NCBI GenBank assembly: GCA_033764435.1
Contig: JANRIX010000055.1
Coordinates: forward strand, 124,001-188,000
Source: JAEUMY01 sp033764435
Lineage (GTDB): Bacteria; Pseudomonadota; Gammaproteobacteria; Burkholderiales; Usitatibacteraceae
Reading direction: 5' to 3'
DNA length: 64,000 nt
The position numbers were made by a program, and so were the translations under genes. This document shows positions 50,273 to 60,143 of the stretch, in pieces; position 1 is the first letter of the stretch; every line of letters starts with the position of its first letter. Under the pieces are notes generated by a model, which saw only the letters and a list, made by a program, of their open reading frames with translations, searched no databases and had not been told where the DNA came from.

Positions 50273-51085
50273 ATGACGATTCATCTCACGGCCCTCCACA
50301 TCTACCCCGTCAAGTCGCTGGGGGGTATTTCCCTGAAGCAATCTCAGCTCACCGCGCGTGGCCTGGCCTACGACCGCCGTTTCCTTGTCGTCGATCCCGA
50401 GGGGGAATTCCTGACCCAACGCGAATATTCGCAGATGGCCACCGTATGGGTGGACATTGAGGACGGCATGCTCACCCTCGCCGCGCCGGACCTGGATGCC
50501 GTGGAAGTGCCGCTCACGCCGGGCAAGCAGCCGACCCGCAAGGTGCGGGTGTGGAACAGCGTGGTGGACGCGCACACCGTTTCCGCCGATGCCGACCGCT
50601 TTCTCAGCGAGTATCTCGGCATGCCCTGTCATCTGGTGTACATGCCGGATGACAGCGTGCGCGCCATCAATCCCGACCACGCCCTGCCCGGTGACATGGT
50701 GAGCTTTGCCGATGGCTATCCGCTGCTGCTCACGTCCGAGTCATCTCTGGCCGATCTCAACCAGCGCATCGAGGCCAATGGCCGCCAGCCCGTGCCAATG
50801 AACCGATTCCGGCCGAACCTCGTCATCGCCGGCGCGGCGTCCGGCGCGGAAGATACGTGGAAAGCCATCCGCATCGGGGATGCCGAATTCCGTTTCGCCA
50901 AGCCATGCGTGCGCTGCCAGGTCACCACGACTGATCAGGCCTCGGGCGAAGTGCGCGGACCGGAGCCGCTGGCCACCTTGTCCACCTACCGGGACACGCC
51001 AAAGGGGGTGTTTTTTGGGCAAAACCTCATCCCGACCAAGCTTGCGAATATTCGCGTGGGGGATGAAGTCAGCGTCCTGGACTAG
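50273..51085 (+). CDS. MOSC domain protein (YcbX-like, no ferredoxin domain)
   Basis: A 270-residue molybdenum cofactor sulfurase C-terminal-type protein. N-terminal MOSC_N beta-barrel: LTALHIYPVKSLGGISLKQS; then the MOSC domain with MNRFRPNLVIAGAASGAEDT and CVRCQVTTTDQASGEVRGPE, which holds the conserved cysteines. The ferredoxin domain of E. coli YcbX is absent. It might transfer sulfur or detoxify N-hydroxylated compounds. The gene carries two in-frame copies of the dispersed palindrome, at 50421-50432 (REYSQ) and 51044-51055 (ANIRVG). Its TAG stop overlaps the opposing DUF423 stop in CTAG. Confidence 0.88.
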   Translation: MTIHLTALHIYPVKSLGGISLKQSQLTARGLAYDRRFLVVDPEGEFLTQREYSQMATVWVDIEDGMLTLAAPDLDAVEVPLTPGKQPTRKVRVWNSVVDAHTVSADADRFLSEYLGMPCHLVYMPDDSVRAINPDHALPGDMVSFADGYPLLLTSESSLADLNQRIEANGRQPVPMNRFRPNLVIAGAASGAEDTWKAIRIGDAEFRFAKPCVRCQVTTTDQASGEVRGPEPLATLSTYRDTPKGVFFGQNLIPTKLANIRVGDEVSVLD

Positions 51086-51453
51086 GACCGCCAGGTCGCC
51101 CAGGCGAGCAACGCCCACGCGGCGATGAAGGCCACGCCGCCCAGCGGCGTGATGGCACCCAGGGTGCGAATGCCCGACAAGCAGAGCGCATAGAGGCTGC
51201 CGCTGAACAGCAGCACACCCACCAGCATCAGCCAACCCGCCCAAACCACGCCGCGTGCATCCGGCATCTGCCGCAGCAGCATGCCCACGGCGAGCAGGCC
51301 CAGCGCGTGGAAGAAGTGGTACTGCACCGCCGTATGCCACGTCGCCAGCAGCTCGGGGCCGAGACGCGCTTTCAATGCATGGGCGCCGAACGCACCCAGC
51401 ATCACGCAAAGCATGGCGTTGAGTGCGCCGAGGGTGAGGAACAGTTTGCTCAT
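51082..51453 (-). CDS. DUF423 (YgdD-like) small membrane protein
   Basis: A 123-residue inner-membrane protein with four hydrophobic segments. It opens MSKLFLTLGALNAMLCVMLG followed by AFGAHALKARLGPELLATWH, the DUF423 signature, then AVQYHFFHALGLLAVGMLLR and GSLYALCLSGIRTLGAITPL, GGVAFIAAWALLAWA. Function unknown. The ATG at 51453 fits family length; the frame is open further. Converges on the MOSC gene with shared stop codon bases (51082-51085). Confidence 0.9.
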   Translation of the reverse strand: MSKLFLTLGALNAMLCVMLGAFGAHALKARLGPELLATWHTAVQYHFFHALGLLAVGMLLRQMPDARGVVWAGWLMLVGVLLFSGSLYALCLSGIRTLGAITPLGGVAFIAAWALLAWATWRS

Positions 51454-51548
51454 GACGGGCTCTCTACCAGGTAACGCGGGAGAAACAGCAGAAACAATAA
51501 CGGGGCGCCGTGTTGCCACCGCGCCCCGTTCATGGACTACAGCCGCAA

Positions 51549-53879
51549 TCAGGCTTTTTTGTGCGGCTTCAGCAGGAAGGCCGCCAGCGCCGGCAGCAGG
51601 AAGATGGCGCCGACCATGTTCAGGAAGAACATGAATGCGAGCAGCATGCCCATATCGGCCTGGAACTTGAGTGCGGACATGGCCCAGGTGCCGACGCCGA
51701 TGGTCATGGTGACAGCGGTGAACACCATGGCCGTGCCGCGCTCCTTCAATGCGTCGAAGAACGCACCCGCCAGATCCTTGCCCTCTTCAAGGTGGATCTC
51801 GATGCGGTCATAGAGATAGATGCCGTAATCCACGCCCACGCCAACGCCCAGCGCGATCACCGGCAGCGTCGAGACCTTGAGACCGATGCCGAGCGCCGGC
51901 ATCAGCGCTTCACACAGGATCGAGACGATCGCCAGCGGGATCAGGATGCAGAGTGTGGCGCGGAAGCTGCGGAAGGTGATCATGCACATGATGAGCAGCG
52001 CACCGAAGATGGCGGCGTGCATTTCATAGCGCGCCTTGTTCACCGCCTCGTTGGTGGCGGCCGCGACACCCATGTTGCCGGTGGCAAGCTTGAACTCCAG
52101 CTTCTCGCTGTTGTTTTTCTCCGCGAAGTTCTTCACCTCACGCACCAGGCGGGCAATGGTTTCGCCCTGCTGATCGGTGGTGTTGATGAGCACCTGCATG
52201 GCCGAGCAATCGGGATTCAGCAGGCCGGTCGCGGTATCGATCGGCGTGACGCTCTGCGCCATCACCTGCGGGTCACGCGGCAGCTGACGCCACTTGAGGT
52301 TGCCCTCGTTGTAGCCCGAGTTGATGGTCTTGGCGAGGCCTGGCAGCGAGATGACCGACTGCGTGCCCGGCACGTTCTGCATGTACCAGTCGAAATTCTC
52401 GATGGTGGTCATGATGTCGTACTGGGTGCAGGCGCCCTGCACGTTCTTGGTCTGGGCCACCACGCCGAGCGTGTTCACGCCGATGGCGAACTTCTCGATG
52501 ATCTTGGCGTTGTCCAGGTTGTAGCGTGAATCGGGGCGCAGTTCCGGCACGCCAATGCCGTAATCGCCAACCTTGAGATGGCTGGCACCCCACACGCCGA
52601 CACCCAGAATGACCGCTGACACGGCCACGATGACCGCCGCGCGCCCTTTCTCGACGCACCGTGAGGCCGCCTGCCAGACCTTGTCGGCGCGACTGGCCTG
52701 GAAGGCCTGGTCAGCCGCCGCACCCTTCGACAGCTGCAGATGCGACAGCAGGATGGGCAGCAGCATCTTGTTGGTCATGATCATCCATGCCACGCCCAGA
52801 GACGCGGTGATGCCCAGCTCGCGCACGATGTCGATGGGGATCAGCATGATGACCGCGAAGCCCAGGACATTGGTGAGCAGGGCGAGCGTGCCGGGGATGA
52901 AGAGCTTGGCAAATGATCGCTTTGCCGCGGTAAGGCTGTCCGCTCCCGCCACCACTTCATGCTCCCATGTCTTGGTCATCTGCACCGCGTGCGACACGCC
53001 AATGGAGAAGATGAGGAATGGCACCAGAATCGACAGCGGATCAATGCCGAAGCCGATGATCGGCAAGGTCCCCAGCAGCCAGAGCACCGGCATCATCGCA
53101 ACCACCAGCGCGACCAGCGTCAGCTTGAGATCCTTCACGAACCAGAACATCAACACGGCGGTGATGACGAAGGCCACGCCGAAGAAGGTGATCACCCCGC
53201 GTGCACCGTCACGAATGTCGCTGGTGGCCTTGGCAAAGCCGATGATGTGCACGGTGTGCTTGTCGCTCTGATATTTCTTCCGCAATTCTTCGAGCTTGGC
53301 CCCGACCTCGAAGTAATCCAGCCGTTTGCCTGTCTGCGGATCGATTTCCATGAGTCCTGCGCTCACCAGCGCGCCGGTGAAATCGCTGGCAACCGTGCGG
53401 CCGATCTCGTTGGATTTCTGGATGTTGCCGCGCACGGTTTTGAGGTCGTCATCCGTACCCTGGAAGGTTGCGGGAATGACGTTGCCGCCGGCAAAGCCCT
53501 CTTCCACCACCTCGATGAAACGGGTGTTGGGCGTGAACAGCGAACGCACGCTTGGACGATCGACGCCATTGAGCAGAAACACGTCATCGGTAAGGGCCTT
53601 CAGCTTGCCCATGTACTCCTTGTTGAAGATGTCGCCATCCTTCTGCACCAGCGCCACCGCCACGCGGTTGGCGCCACCGAAGACCTTTTCATATTCGCGA
53701 TAGGTCTTCATGTAGGGATGGGTCAGCGGAATCATTTTGCTGAAGCCCGCATCAACGAAGAGGCGCGAAGCGGCGGCGGCAAATCCGAGGGTCATCACCG
53801 CAAAGACAATCAACCACGTCTTGCGATGGTTGAAGACCAGGTTGGAAATGCGTTCAAGCAATCTTTCGAAATTCACCAT
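51549..53879 (-). CDS. RND/MMPL family transporter
   Basis: A 776-residue inner-membrane protein of the RND superfamily (MMPL/SSD group). Membrane segment 1 is at about 18-38; two clusters of five segments (about 220-360 and 615-770) follow large periplasmic loops, as in the family. The first cluster has ILVPFLIFSIGVSHAVQMTK and IPIDIVRELGITASLGVAWM, the second VIALGVGVGVDYGIYLYDRI, which holds the GxxxDY(G/A) motif of the transmembrane proton relay. It is the last gene of the envelope group YCF48/DUF1329/DUF1302, and it may move a hydrophobic compound. A GGGGA site precedes the ATG. Confidence 0.9.
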   Translation of the reverse strand: MVNFERLLERISNLVFNHRKTWLIVFAVMTLGFAAAASRLFVDAGFSKMIPLTHPYMKTYREYEKVFGGANRVAVALVQKDGDIFNKEYMGKLKALTDDVFLLNGVDRPSVRSLFTPNTRFIEVVEEGFAGGNVIPATFQGTDDDLKTVRGNIQKSNEIGRTVASDFTGALVSAGLMEIDPQTGKRLDYFEVGAKLEELRKKYQSDKHTVHIIGFAKATSDIRDGARGVITFFGVAFVITAVLMFWFVKDLKLTLVALVVAMMPVLWLLGTLPIIGFGIDPLSILVPFLIFSIGVSHAVQMTKTWEHEVVAGADSLTAAKRSFAKLFIPGTLALLTNVLGFAVIMLIPIDIVRELGITASLGVAWMIMTNKMLLPILLSHLQLSKGAAADQAFQASRADKVWQAASRCVEKGRAAVIVAVSAVILGVGVWGASHLKVGDYGIGVPELRPDSRYNLDNAKIIEKFAIGVNTLGVVAQTKNVQGACTQYDIMTTIENFDWYMQNVPGTQSVISLPGLAKTINSGYNEGNLKWRQLPRDPQVMAQSVTPIDTATGLLNPDCSAMQVLINTTDQQGETIARLVREVKNFAEKNNSEKLEFKLATGNMGVAAATNEAVNKARYEMHAAIFGALLIMCMITFRSFRATLCILIPLAIVSILCEALMPALGIGLKVSTLPVIALGVGVGVDYGIYLYDRIEIHLEEGKDLAGAFFDALKERGTAMVFTAVTMTIGVGTWAMSALKFQADMGMLLAFMFFLNMVGAIFLLPALAAFLLKPHKKA

Positions 53880-53978
53880 GATGAGTTCCCCGGTGGGCGG
53901 CGTGTTCGAGTTGTGTCGGGTGTGCGTGCGGGTTTGTGTACAGGTGGCGAGCGGGTGGCCGTGACAGAGGAACTCGGC

Positions 53979-55070
53979 CTATCGTCTTGCCGCAGGAATG
54001 ATCAGATCGCGGGCGCCCGCCTCTCCCAGCGCGAGCACGGAATTGGGGCCGCCGAGCAACGCTTTGGAGAAGGCGCGGGTTGTGCCGGAATCAAATCGCG
54101 AGAAGGACTGCCCGTTGTCGCGACTCACCAACACGGTCCCGGCTGCACCTGCCAGAACGATGGATCCATCCGGCAGCAGGCTGCCCCCCATCAAGGTGGC
54201 TTGTGACGCGCTCTCAACCTGCTTCCAGCCCTTGAGAGTGGCGTCGGCACGATATATCCGTCCGCGCAGACCGAACACGATGACCGAGCCGTCTTGCGCT
54301 TGCACCGCACCGAAGAACGAACCCTTGTAGGGTGCCTCGACCCGCGACCAGGTCTTGCCGCCATCATCGGAGCGGGCCATTTTCCCGGCCTCACCCACGA
54401 CCAGCAGCTTGCCGTCCGCCAGCTTCACGATGGCATTCAGATGGCGATCCTCATCGGTCTGCTCGTCCGACGCCGCGCCACGGCCCGCGGGGGCAGACGC
54501 CTTGCCGCGCGCCGGAGCGGGCGGAGGCGGCAGCAGTTGCCGCCCATTCCAGGTCTTTCCGCCATCCGCAGTCTGATAGAAAGCCCCGTAGGCACCCACC
54601 GCAAATCCGTTGGCAGGATCCAGGAACATCACGTCGAGCAAGGGGCGCTGTTCGCTTTCAGCCGAGAACTGCTTGGTCCATGTCTCGCCGCCATCCGTCG
54701 ACGCCAAGATGACCGCGTCATGGCCCACCGCCCAGCCGTGCTTGGCATCGACAAACGTGACCGCCGAGAGCAGCGGCGCTGCGGGCGACTTGGCGCGGCG
54801 CCAGGATTCGCCGTTGTCGTCAGAGACGAGGATATAGCCCCGATCACCGACCGCAACCACGCGGTTCCCGTGACGTTCGGCATCGACCAGCAACAGGCGC
54901 GAGACCGACTGCTTGCCGAGCGGCCCGGATTCCGGAAGCACCTGCGCCTGCGCGGCAAACGCGGCAGCACCGGCCAGACCCAGCGCGACAAGCGCTTTCG
55001 CGACACGCGGCGCGACGCCGCCTGGCGCAAACCATTTCGGCTGACCGACCGACTGCATGAATCGACTCAT
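53979..55070 (-). CDS. YCF48-like (BNR repeat) exported protein
   Basis: A 363-residue protein with a signal peptide (about 10-40, ending QAQ) and a beta-propeller of YCF48/BNR repeats: RGYILVSDDNGESWRRAKSP, DAVILASTDGGETWTKQFSA and KMARSDDGGKTWSRVEAPYK (Asp-box motifs SxDxGxTW). Probably a periplasmic assembly partner. The ATG at 55070 has a GGGGAG site 6 bases upstream; an ATG two codons earlier abuts that site. Between the DUF1329 gene and the RND gene, the standard order of this group. Confidence 0.87.
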   Translation of the reverse strand: MSRFMQSVGQPKWFAPGGVAPRVAKALVALGLAGAAAFAAQAQVLPESGPLGKQSVSRLLLVDAERHGNRVVAVGDRGYILVSDDNGESWRRAKSPAAPLLSAVTFVDAKHGWAVGHDAVILASTDGGETWTKQFSAESEQRPLLDVMFLDPANGFAVGAYGAFYQTADGGKTWNGRQLLPPPPAPARGKASAPAGRGAASDEQTDEDRHLNAIVKLADGKLLVVGEAGKMARSDDGGKTWSRVEAPYKGSFFGAVQAQDGSVIVFGLRGRIYRADATLKGWKQVESASQATLMGGSLLPDGSIVLAGAAGTVLVSRDNGQSFSRFDSGTTRAFSKALLGGPNSVLALGEAGARDLIIPAARR

Positions 55071-55200
55071 TCTCATCTCCCCGCCCAGGTAGTATTGTTC
55101 CGGCTCACAAAACGAACCGGGGACAATGCAGCTGCCGGAGTAAAGCACCCGCAACCGATTGTCCCCGCATGCCACCGGACGTGCCGGTGACGATCAGACG

Positions 55201-56580
55201 TTACCGCGTCCCGATACCGCGCAGGCTATTCGGGCTGTAGTCGGCAGCATTGCGCTTGATCGGCTCGAAGATCTTTGCTTCTTCAGAGCGCAGACCCATG
55301 GCGATGTAGCGGCCAGACTGCAGATCGTTGTGAATTTCCAGCGTGCCGAAGAACATGGGCACGTTGTACCAGTTCTCGTTGTGCTGCTCGGCCACGCGCC
55401 AGAGTTCGCCACGACCGTCGTACTTGTCGGTCACGGTCACCGCCCAGCTATCCTCGTCAAGGAAGAACGTGCGCTTGGAATAGATGTGGCTCGTGCCCGG
55501 CTTCAGGGTGGCCTCAACCACCCAGACGCGGTGCAGCTCATAGCGGGCGAGGTCCTGGTTGATGTGGCCGGGCTTCAGAATGTCGGTGTACTTGAGGGCC
55601 GGGTCGGAGAGCTTGTAGGAGTTGTAGGGGATGAACATCTCCTTCTTGCCCACCAGCTTCCACTCGTAGCGGTCAGTCGCACCGTTGAACATGCCGAAGT
55701 CGTCGTTGGTACGCAGACCGTCTGCAGCCGTTCCCGGGTTGTCGTAGGCAACGTTTGGCGCGAGGCGCACCCGACGCTGACCAGGGTTGTAGGTCCAGGC
55801 GGAGCGGGGCTCGCGCGTTTGATCCACGGTCTCGTGCACCAGCAGGATCTGACCGGCGAGGCGCGCCGGCGCGGTGGTGACCTGCAGGTAGTTCAGCACC
55901 TTGTTGTTTTCACGCTGGGCGACAGGCTTGGACAGGTTGCCGTAGTGGAAGTCGTATTCATACTCGAACTTCACCAGCGCGAATTCGCCCGTGCGGGTGA
56001 CCGCCGCCTGTGACCAATGCATCGCAAACGTGTCACCGCGATAGCGCAGCGTCGAGTTCCAGATGGCCTCGGTGCCGTTCTTCGGGATGGGAAACGGAAT
56101 GCCACCCACACAGCCGGTGACTCCGTTGCCACCCGGCACCAGCTTGGCCTTGGTCGCGCAATCCTTGGTCTCGCGATAATGGCCTTCCGGGAACGCCGCG
56201 CTGCGACGGGTCGGATAGACGATCATCTTGTAGGTGGGATACTTCTTCAGCATCGCCATCTGGCCGGGAGACAGGTTGTCCTTGTAACGATCCGCATTGG
56301 CACCAGTGATGGTGAAGAGCGGTTTGTCGGCTGCAAACGGGTCCGGGTAGTTGCCACCGGCGCGATAGGTGAGACCCGCCGGCACTTTGGTGATGCCACC
56401 GTCCCAGGCGGGAATGGTGCCGGCCGCGTTGCCGGCCTTTTCCGCCCCCAGGGGGGTCAGGGTGGTGCCCAGCTTGGCCGCGTCAGCTGCAGAGAGCTGG
56501 GCCAGGGCGGCCACGGGCAGGATGGCGCAGAGGGTCGCTGCGGTCAGGCGTGCGACCTTTAGTTTGCTGTGAGCATTCAT
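55201..56580 (-). CDS. DUF1329 exported protein
   Basis: A 459-residue protein with a signal peptide (about 1-27, ending ALAQ), thus periplasmic or outer-membrane associated. DUF1329 signatures: AAKLGTTLTPLGAEKAGNAA, GTIPAWDGGITKVPAGLTYR, MAMLKKYPTYKMIVYPTRRS and, later, AWTYNPGQRRVRLAPNVAYD. The last part holds VEATLKPGTSHIYSKRTFFL and DEDSWAVTVTDKYDGRGELW. These proteins have, as I recall, a LolB-like barrel suited to lipid binding. GGAGGAAGC lies just before the ATG. Partner of DUF1302 upstream. Confidence 0.93.
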   Translation of the reverse strand: MNAHSKLKVARLTAATLCAILPVAALAQLSAADAAKLGTTLTPLGAEKAGNAAGTIPAWDGGITKVPAGLTYRAGGNYPDPFAADKPLFTITGANADRYKDNLSPGQMAMLKKYPTYKMIVYPTRRSAAFPEGHYRETKDCATKAKLVPGGNGVTGCVGGIPFPIPKNGTEAIWNSTLRYRGDTFAMHWSQAAVTRTGEFALVKFEYEYDFHYGNLSKPVAQRENNKVLNYLQVTTAPARLAGQILLVHETVDQTREPRSAWTYNPGQRRVRLAPNVAYDNPGTAADGLRTNDDFGMFNGATDRYEWKLVGKKEMFIPYNSYKLSDPALKYTDILKPGHINQDLARYELHRVWVVEATLKPGTSHIYSKRTFFLDEDSWAVTVTDKYDGRGELWRVAEQHNENWYNVPMFFGTLEIHNDLQSGRYIAMGLRSEEAKIFEPIKRNAADYSPNSLRGIGTR

Positions 56581-56691
56581 GCTTCCTCCAGATAGTTATG
56601 GGGTGTTTACCGCTGCGCCACCTGTTGCCGGCGGTCGCTACGCGCCGCCCCGGGTCAGATCATGCGGATCTGGCCCGGCACGGCGAACCGC

Positions 56692-58620
56692 TTAGAACGA
56701 ATAAGTGAACACGACCGAGTAGAAGTCGCGGTCCTTGATCGGGTTGGCGCTGGAGCAGTAGCTCGCGCCCTGCACCGCGATCTGGGCCAGCAACGCTCCG
56801 CTGGTGCCTGCCTGTGTCGTATTGTCCGTACCGCAATAGGTGCGACCGCCGCCATACTGGGTGAACGACAGATCAAGCGTCATCTTCTTCTGATATTCGA
56901 AGTTGACGCCCACATTCACGGACTTCACCCCTTCATTGAACGTTGCAGAAGTCCCCTTGATGTCATGTGACCAAGCCAGGCGCGGTGACCAGTTGGTGCC
57001 GAACGGCCCGCCGGTATAGTCCAGTCGACCCACGAGTCGGTAGCCATAGGAGTTGGTGGTGGCAAATCCTGTTTCCTGGACTGAGCCCGCTCCGGACGCC
57101 AATGCGCCGAGCGCGGTCGCCGGCAGGAATACGGCCGGACCATTGAATTTCAGATCACTCGGCAGATCGTGATACTTCGTGAAGCCAAGTTCACCGACGA
57201 TCACGGCCTGATCAGCCTTGAAGACATTCGGGAAGGCCTTCGTACCGGTGACCTGGAATTGGCTGGTCTTGATGTTGCGATAGCCCTGCAGATAGGTGCC
57301 GTTGGGAACGAGTGCAGACGCCGTGACGCCGGGCGCCTGCCCCGGGAGTTGGGTAAAGCCAGTGATCAGGTTGGGTGCGCCGAGAGCTGCCAGCAGCAGT
57401 TCAGGCGTGGCAATTTGCAATGGGTTGTTGGGCCGATACGAATATTCGCCTTGAATCGCAACGCCCCAAGGTCCCTGGGTATTGAACGACAGGCCGATCA
57501 AGCGGATGTTTTCCGGGTACTCGGCAAAGTAGGTCGCCGTACCACTCTGGCCTGCCGGCACACCCAGCGGCGTCGCCGTCAGCGCCGACCGCGGCGTTCC
57601 CTTGATGCCCGAAAACAGCGGAATCCGGCTGTGGTAGTTCATGTAGTAAAGGCCGAATTCCGTGTTGTTCCAATCGGAGAGATAACGAAATGCGACACCG
57701 TACTGGCCCTTGTCCGATACATTGCGATCCGAAGAGCGCGCCGCCCAGACCGAAGCCGCCGGATCAAACGCACCCAGCAGCGCCGCAGCAGGCGCGGACA
57801 GCGGGGTACCGGGTCCGACCGGATTGCCCGGCGCGCGGCCATTGAAGTCATGGCGGCGGCCAAAGCCCACGATCACCTCCCAGCCATCGTCCGATGCGAA
57901 GTCGTTGTTGCTGAAGTAGGACCCACGCGGATCGAGCTTGATCTTGTCGTGGTTGGCCAGCACCCAGCCCTCAAAACTCGCCTTGTCGGTGATTTCCTGA
58001 GACAGCCACAGCATGCGAGACGGGATGAAGGCCTCTTTCAGTTCCGAACCTGGAATGCGCAGCTTGGAGATGTCCACCGGGTTGATGACGTTGATGCCGT
58101 TGGGGATGAAGGTGCTCTCGCCCCAGCTCACCACCTGACTACCGACCCGCATCCGGAGGTTCTTGTCGAACGGCTGAAACGAGCCGCTAATGAAAGCATC
58201 CAGCATCTGGGCGTCGCGACCGACACGCTTGCGACCTTCCGGACCCAGCTTGTCGTTCTCGCGATTCTCGAAATCGACAAAATAGGTTCCCCTGGCGAAC
58301 ATGCCCCAGTTGCTCCATTTCAGGTCCAGCTCGTGGGTGGCCTTCAGAACGTTTGCGAACGGATCGTTCTTCTTATAGTTGCGATTGCCATCGTCCTCGT
58401 TGACGGATCGCGCCGTGCCACCTTGAGAGATGCCAATCAAGGCACGATCGGGATCCTGGGCGCGCACCGACACCCCGTAACTGATCGTGGTGTCGAAGCT
58501 GCCGGAGATGCCGTTTTGCGTCTTGAACTGGAAGGCTTGGGCGCTTGTGGCGCAGGCCAGCAGGGTAGCCAGCGCGAGCGGCTTCAGCGCGGGGCGTGAG
58601 CGATGGAACAGGTTTTTCAT
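56692..58620 (-). CDS. DUF1302 outer-membrane protein
   Basis: A 642-residue protein with a signal peptide (about 1-29, ending AQA) and the beta-barrel pattern of DUF1302: FQFKTQNGISGSFDTTISYG, VSVRAQDPDRALIGISQGGT and VVSWGESTFIPNGINVINPV. It ends in an outer-membrane C-terminal aromatic signature (YSVVFTYSF). Probably a porin or channel for a hydrophobic compound. First gene of the envelope group (DUF1302-DUF1329-YCF48-RND), reading away from the beta-oxidation genes. GEYSYR holds a palindrome core (57439-57448). A GAGGAG-like site lies about 9 bases before the ATG. Confidence 0.92.
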   Translation of the reverse strand: MKNLFHRSRPALKPLALATLLACATSAQAFQFKTQNGISGSFDTTISYGVSVRAQDPDRALIGISQGGTARSVNEDDGNRNYKKNDPFANVLKATHELDLKWSNWGMFARGTYFVDFENRENDKLGPEGRKRVGRDAQMLDAFISGSFQPFDKNLRMRVGSQVVSWGESTFIPNGINVINPVDISKLRIPGSELKEAFIPSRMLWLSQEITDKASFEGWVLANHDKIKLDPRGSYFSNNDFASDDGWEVIVGFGRRHDFNGRAPGNPVGPGTPLSAPAAALLGAFDPAASVWAARSSDRNVSDKGQYGVAFRYLSDWNNTEFGLYYMNYHSRIPLFSGIKGTPRSALTATPLGVPAGQSGTATYFAEYPENIRLIGLSFNTQGPWGVAIQGEYSYRPNNPLQIATPELLLAALGAPNLITGFTQLPGQAPGVTASALVPNGTYLQGYRNIKTSQFQVTGTKAFPNVFKADQAVIVGELGFTKYHDLPSDLKFNGPAVFLPATALGALASGAGSVQETGFATTNSYGYRLVGRLDYTGGPFGTNWSPRLAWSHDIKGTSATFNEGVKSVNVGVNFEYQKKMTLDLSFTQYGGGRTYCGTDNTTQAGTSGALLAQIAVQGASYCSSANPIKDRDFYSVVFTYSF

Positions 58621-58883
58621 GAACCTTTTCTCCTCAGAGTGTGGTGTTTGTGTGAGTCGGAATTGGCGCTGCTGGCCCGTTTTGCCGGGGCTTCCAGTCT
58701 GGTCCAGACCTGTGCCGCCCCGCCGCCCGTGTCCCGCATTCTCCGCGCCTGCATTTTGATCGCTATTTTGCCCTCATTGTCAGGGAGTTAATCCAAAAAG
58801 GCAACGCAATGTGGTGGTCTCGCAACACTCAGGCAGAGGCGGGCCAGCCCGCATGCAAGAGTTGCGGAACCTGGCTTGGCCCC

Positions 58884-60083
58884 CTAGAGCGCCTCGAACA
58901 GGCCGGCAGCCCCCATGCCGGTGCCGATGCACATGGTCACCATGCCCCATTTCTGCTTGGTGCGGCGCATGCCATGGACCAGGGTCGCAGCCCGGATCGC
59001 ACCCGTTGCGCCGAGCGGATGACCCAGGGCGATGGCGCCTCCGTACGGATTGACCTTTTCGGGATTCAGCCCGACGTCCCGGATGACCGCCAGCGCCTGG
59101 GCCGCAAAGGCTTCGTTGAGCTCGATCCAGCCCAGGTCGTCCTTGTTCACCCCAGCCTGGGCCAGCACCTTGGGGATGGCCTTGATGGGGCCAATGCCCA
59201 TGATCTCGGGCGGCACGCCGGCGACGGCAAAGGACACGAAGCGGGCCAGCGGCTGGATGTTGTACTTCTTCAGCGCCTTTTCGCTCATCAGGATCACGGC
59301 ACCGGCGCCGTCGGACATCTGCGAGCTGTTGCCGGCCGTGACCGAGCCCTTGGCCGCGAACACCGTCCTGAGCTTGCCGAGGGACTCGACGGAAGAGTCC
59401 GGGCGCGGACCTTCATCGGTATCGGCGACCTTCTTCTTGTGCTTGATCTGGCCGCTGGCGAGATCGGGAATCGAAGCATCGATTTCGTAGGGCAGGATTT
59501 CATCCTTGAACCCACCGTTGGCAATGGCCGCCGCCGCCTTTTGGTGCGATGCAACAGCGAAGGCATCCTGATCTTCGCGCGACACCTTCCATTGCTTGGC
59601 AACGTTTTCGGCGGTGATGCCCATGCCGTAGGCGATGGCCACATGCTCGTTGTTGGCGAACACGGCATCGTTCAGCGCGATCTTGTTGCCCATCATCGGC
59701 ACCATGCTCATCGATTCCGTGCCGGCGGCGATGACCACATCATCATCTCCAGTGCGGATGCGATCAGCCGCCATCGAGATGGCCTGCACGCCCGAGGAGC
59801 AGAAGCGGTTGATCGTGACCGCAGGCACCGAATCCGGCAGGCCGGCCAGCAGCACACCAATGCGCGCCACGTTCATGCCCTGCTCGCCTTCCGGCATGGC
59901 GCAGCCCACCACCACGTCGCCGATGTCATGCGGGTCCAGCCCCGGCACCTGGGCCATGGCGCCCTTGAGCACATGCGCCAGCATGTCGTCCGGGCGGACA
60001 TTGCGGAACATGCCGCGCGGCGCCTTGCCGATGGGCGTGCGCACGGCGGCGACGATGTAGGCTTCCTGAACTTGTTTGGTCAT
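58884..60083 (-). CDS. fadA: Acetyl-CoA C-acyltransferase (thiolase)
   Basis: Last step of beta-oxidation, cleaving 3-ketoacyl-CoA with CoA. The 399-residue protein has the catalytic Cys in TINRFCSSGVQAISM (about residue 89), the GHPLGATGAIRAATL histidine loop and the second Cys in CIGTGMGAAGLFEAL at the end. The first loop GCAMPEGEQGMNVARIGVLL fits FadA-like long-chain thiolases. It follows the FadN-like gene by 60 bases with a palindrome between. A 263-base gap with no recognised feature separates it from DUF1302. Confidence 0.94.
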   Translation of the reverse strand: MTKQVQEAYIVAAVRTPIGKAPRGMFRNVRPDDMLAHVLKGAMAQVPGLDPHDIGDVVVGCAMPEGEQGMNVARIGVLLAGLPDSVPAVTINRFCSSGVQAISMAADRIRTGDDDVVIAAGTESMSMVPMMGNKIALNDAVFANNEHVAIAYGMGITAENVAKQWKVSREDQDAFAVASHQKAAAAIANGGFKDEILPYEIDASIPDLASGQIKHKKKVADTDEGPRPDSSVESLGKLRTVFAAKGSVTAGNSSQMSDGAGAVILMSEKALKKYNIQPLARFVSFAVAGVPPEIMGIGPIKAIPKVLAQAGVNKDDLGWIELNEAFAAQALAVIRDVGLNPEKVNPYGGAIALGHPLGATGAIRAATLVHGMRRTKQKWGMVTMCIGTGMGAAGLFEAL

Positions 60084-60124
60084 TTCACATTCCTTCCTTG
60101 CGGAGAATTCATGGGGGGGGCTTT

Positions 60125-60136
60125 GCGAATATTCGC
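60125..60136. repeat. Copy of dispersed palindrome GCGAATATTCGC
   Basis: A perfect 12-mer extended to a 16-bp dyad (TT/AA), in the 60-base gap between the FadN-like gene and the thiolase gene. Confidence 0.9.
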
Positions 60137-60143
60137 AAGGTGC

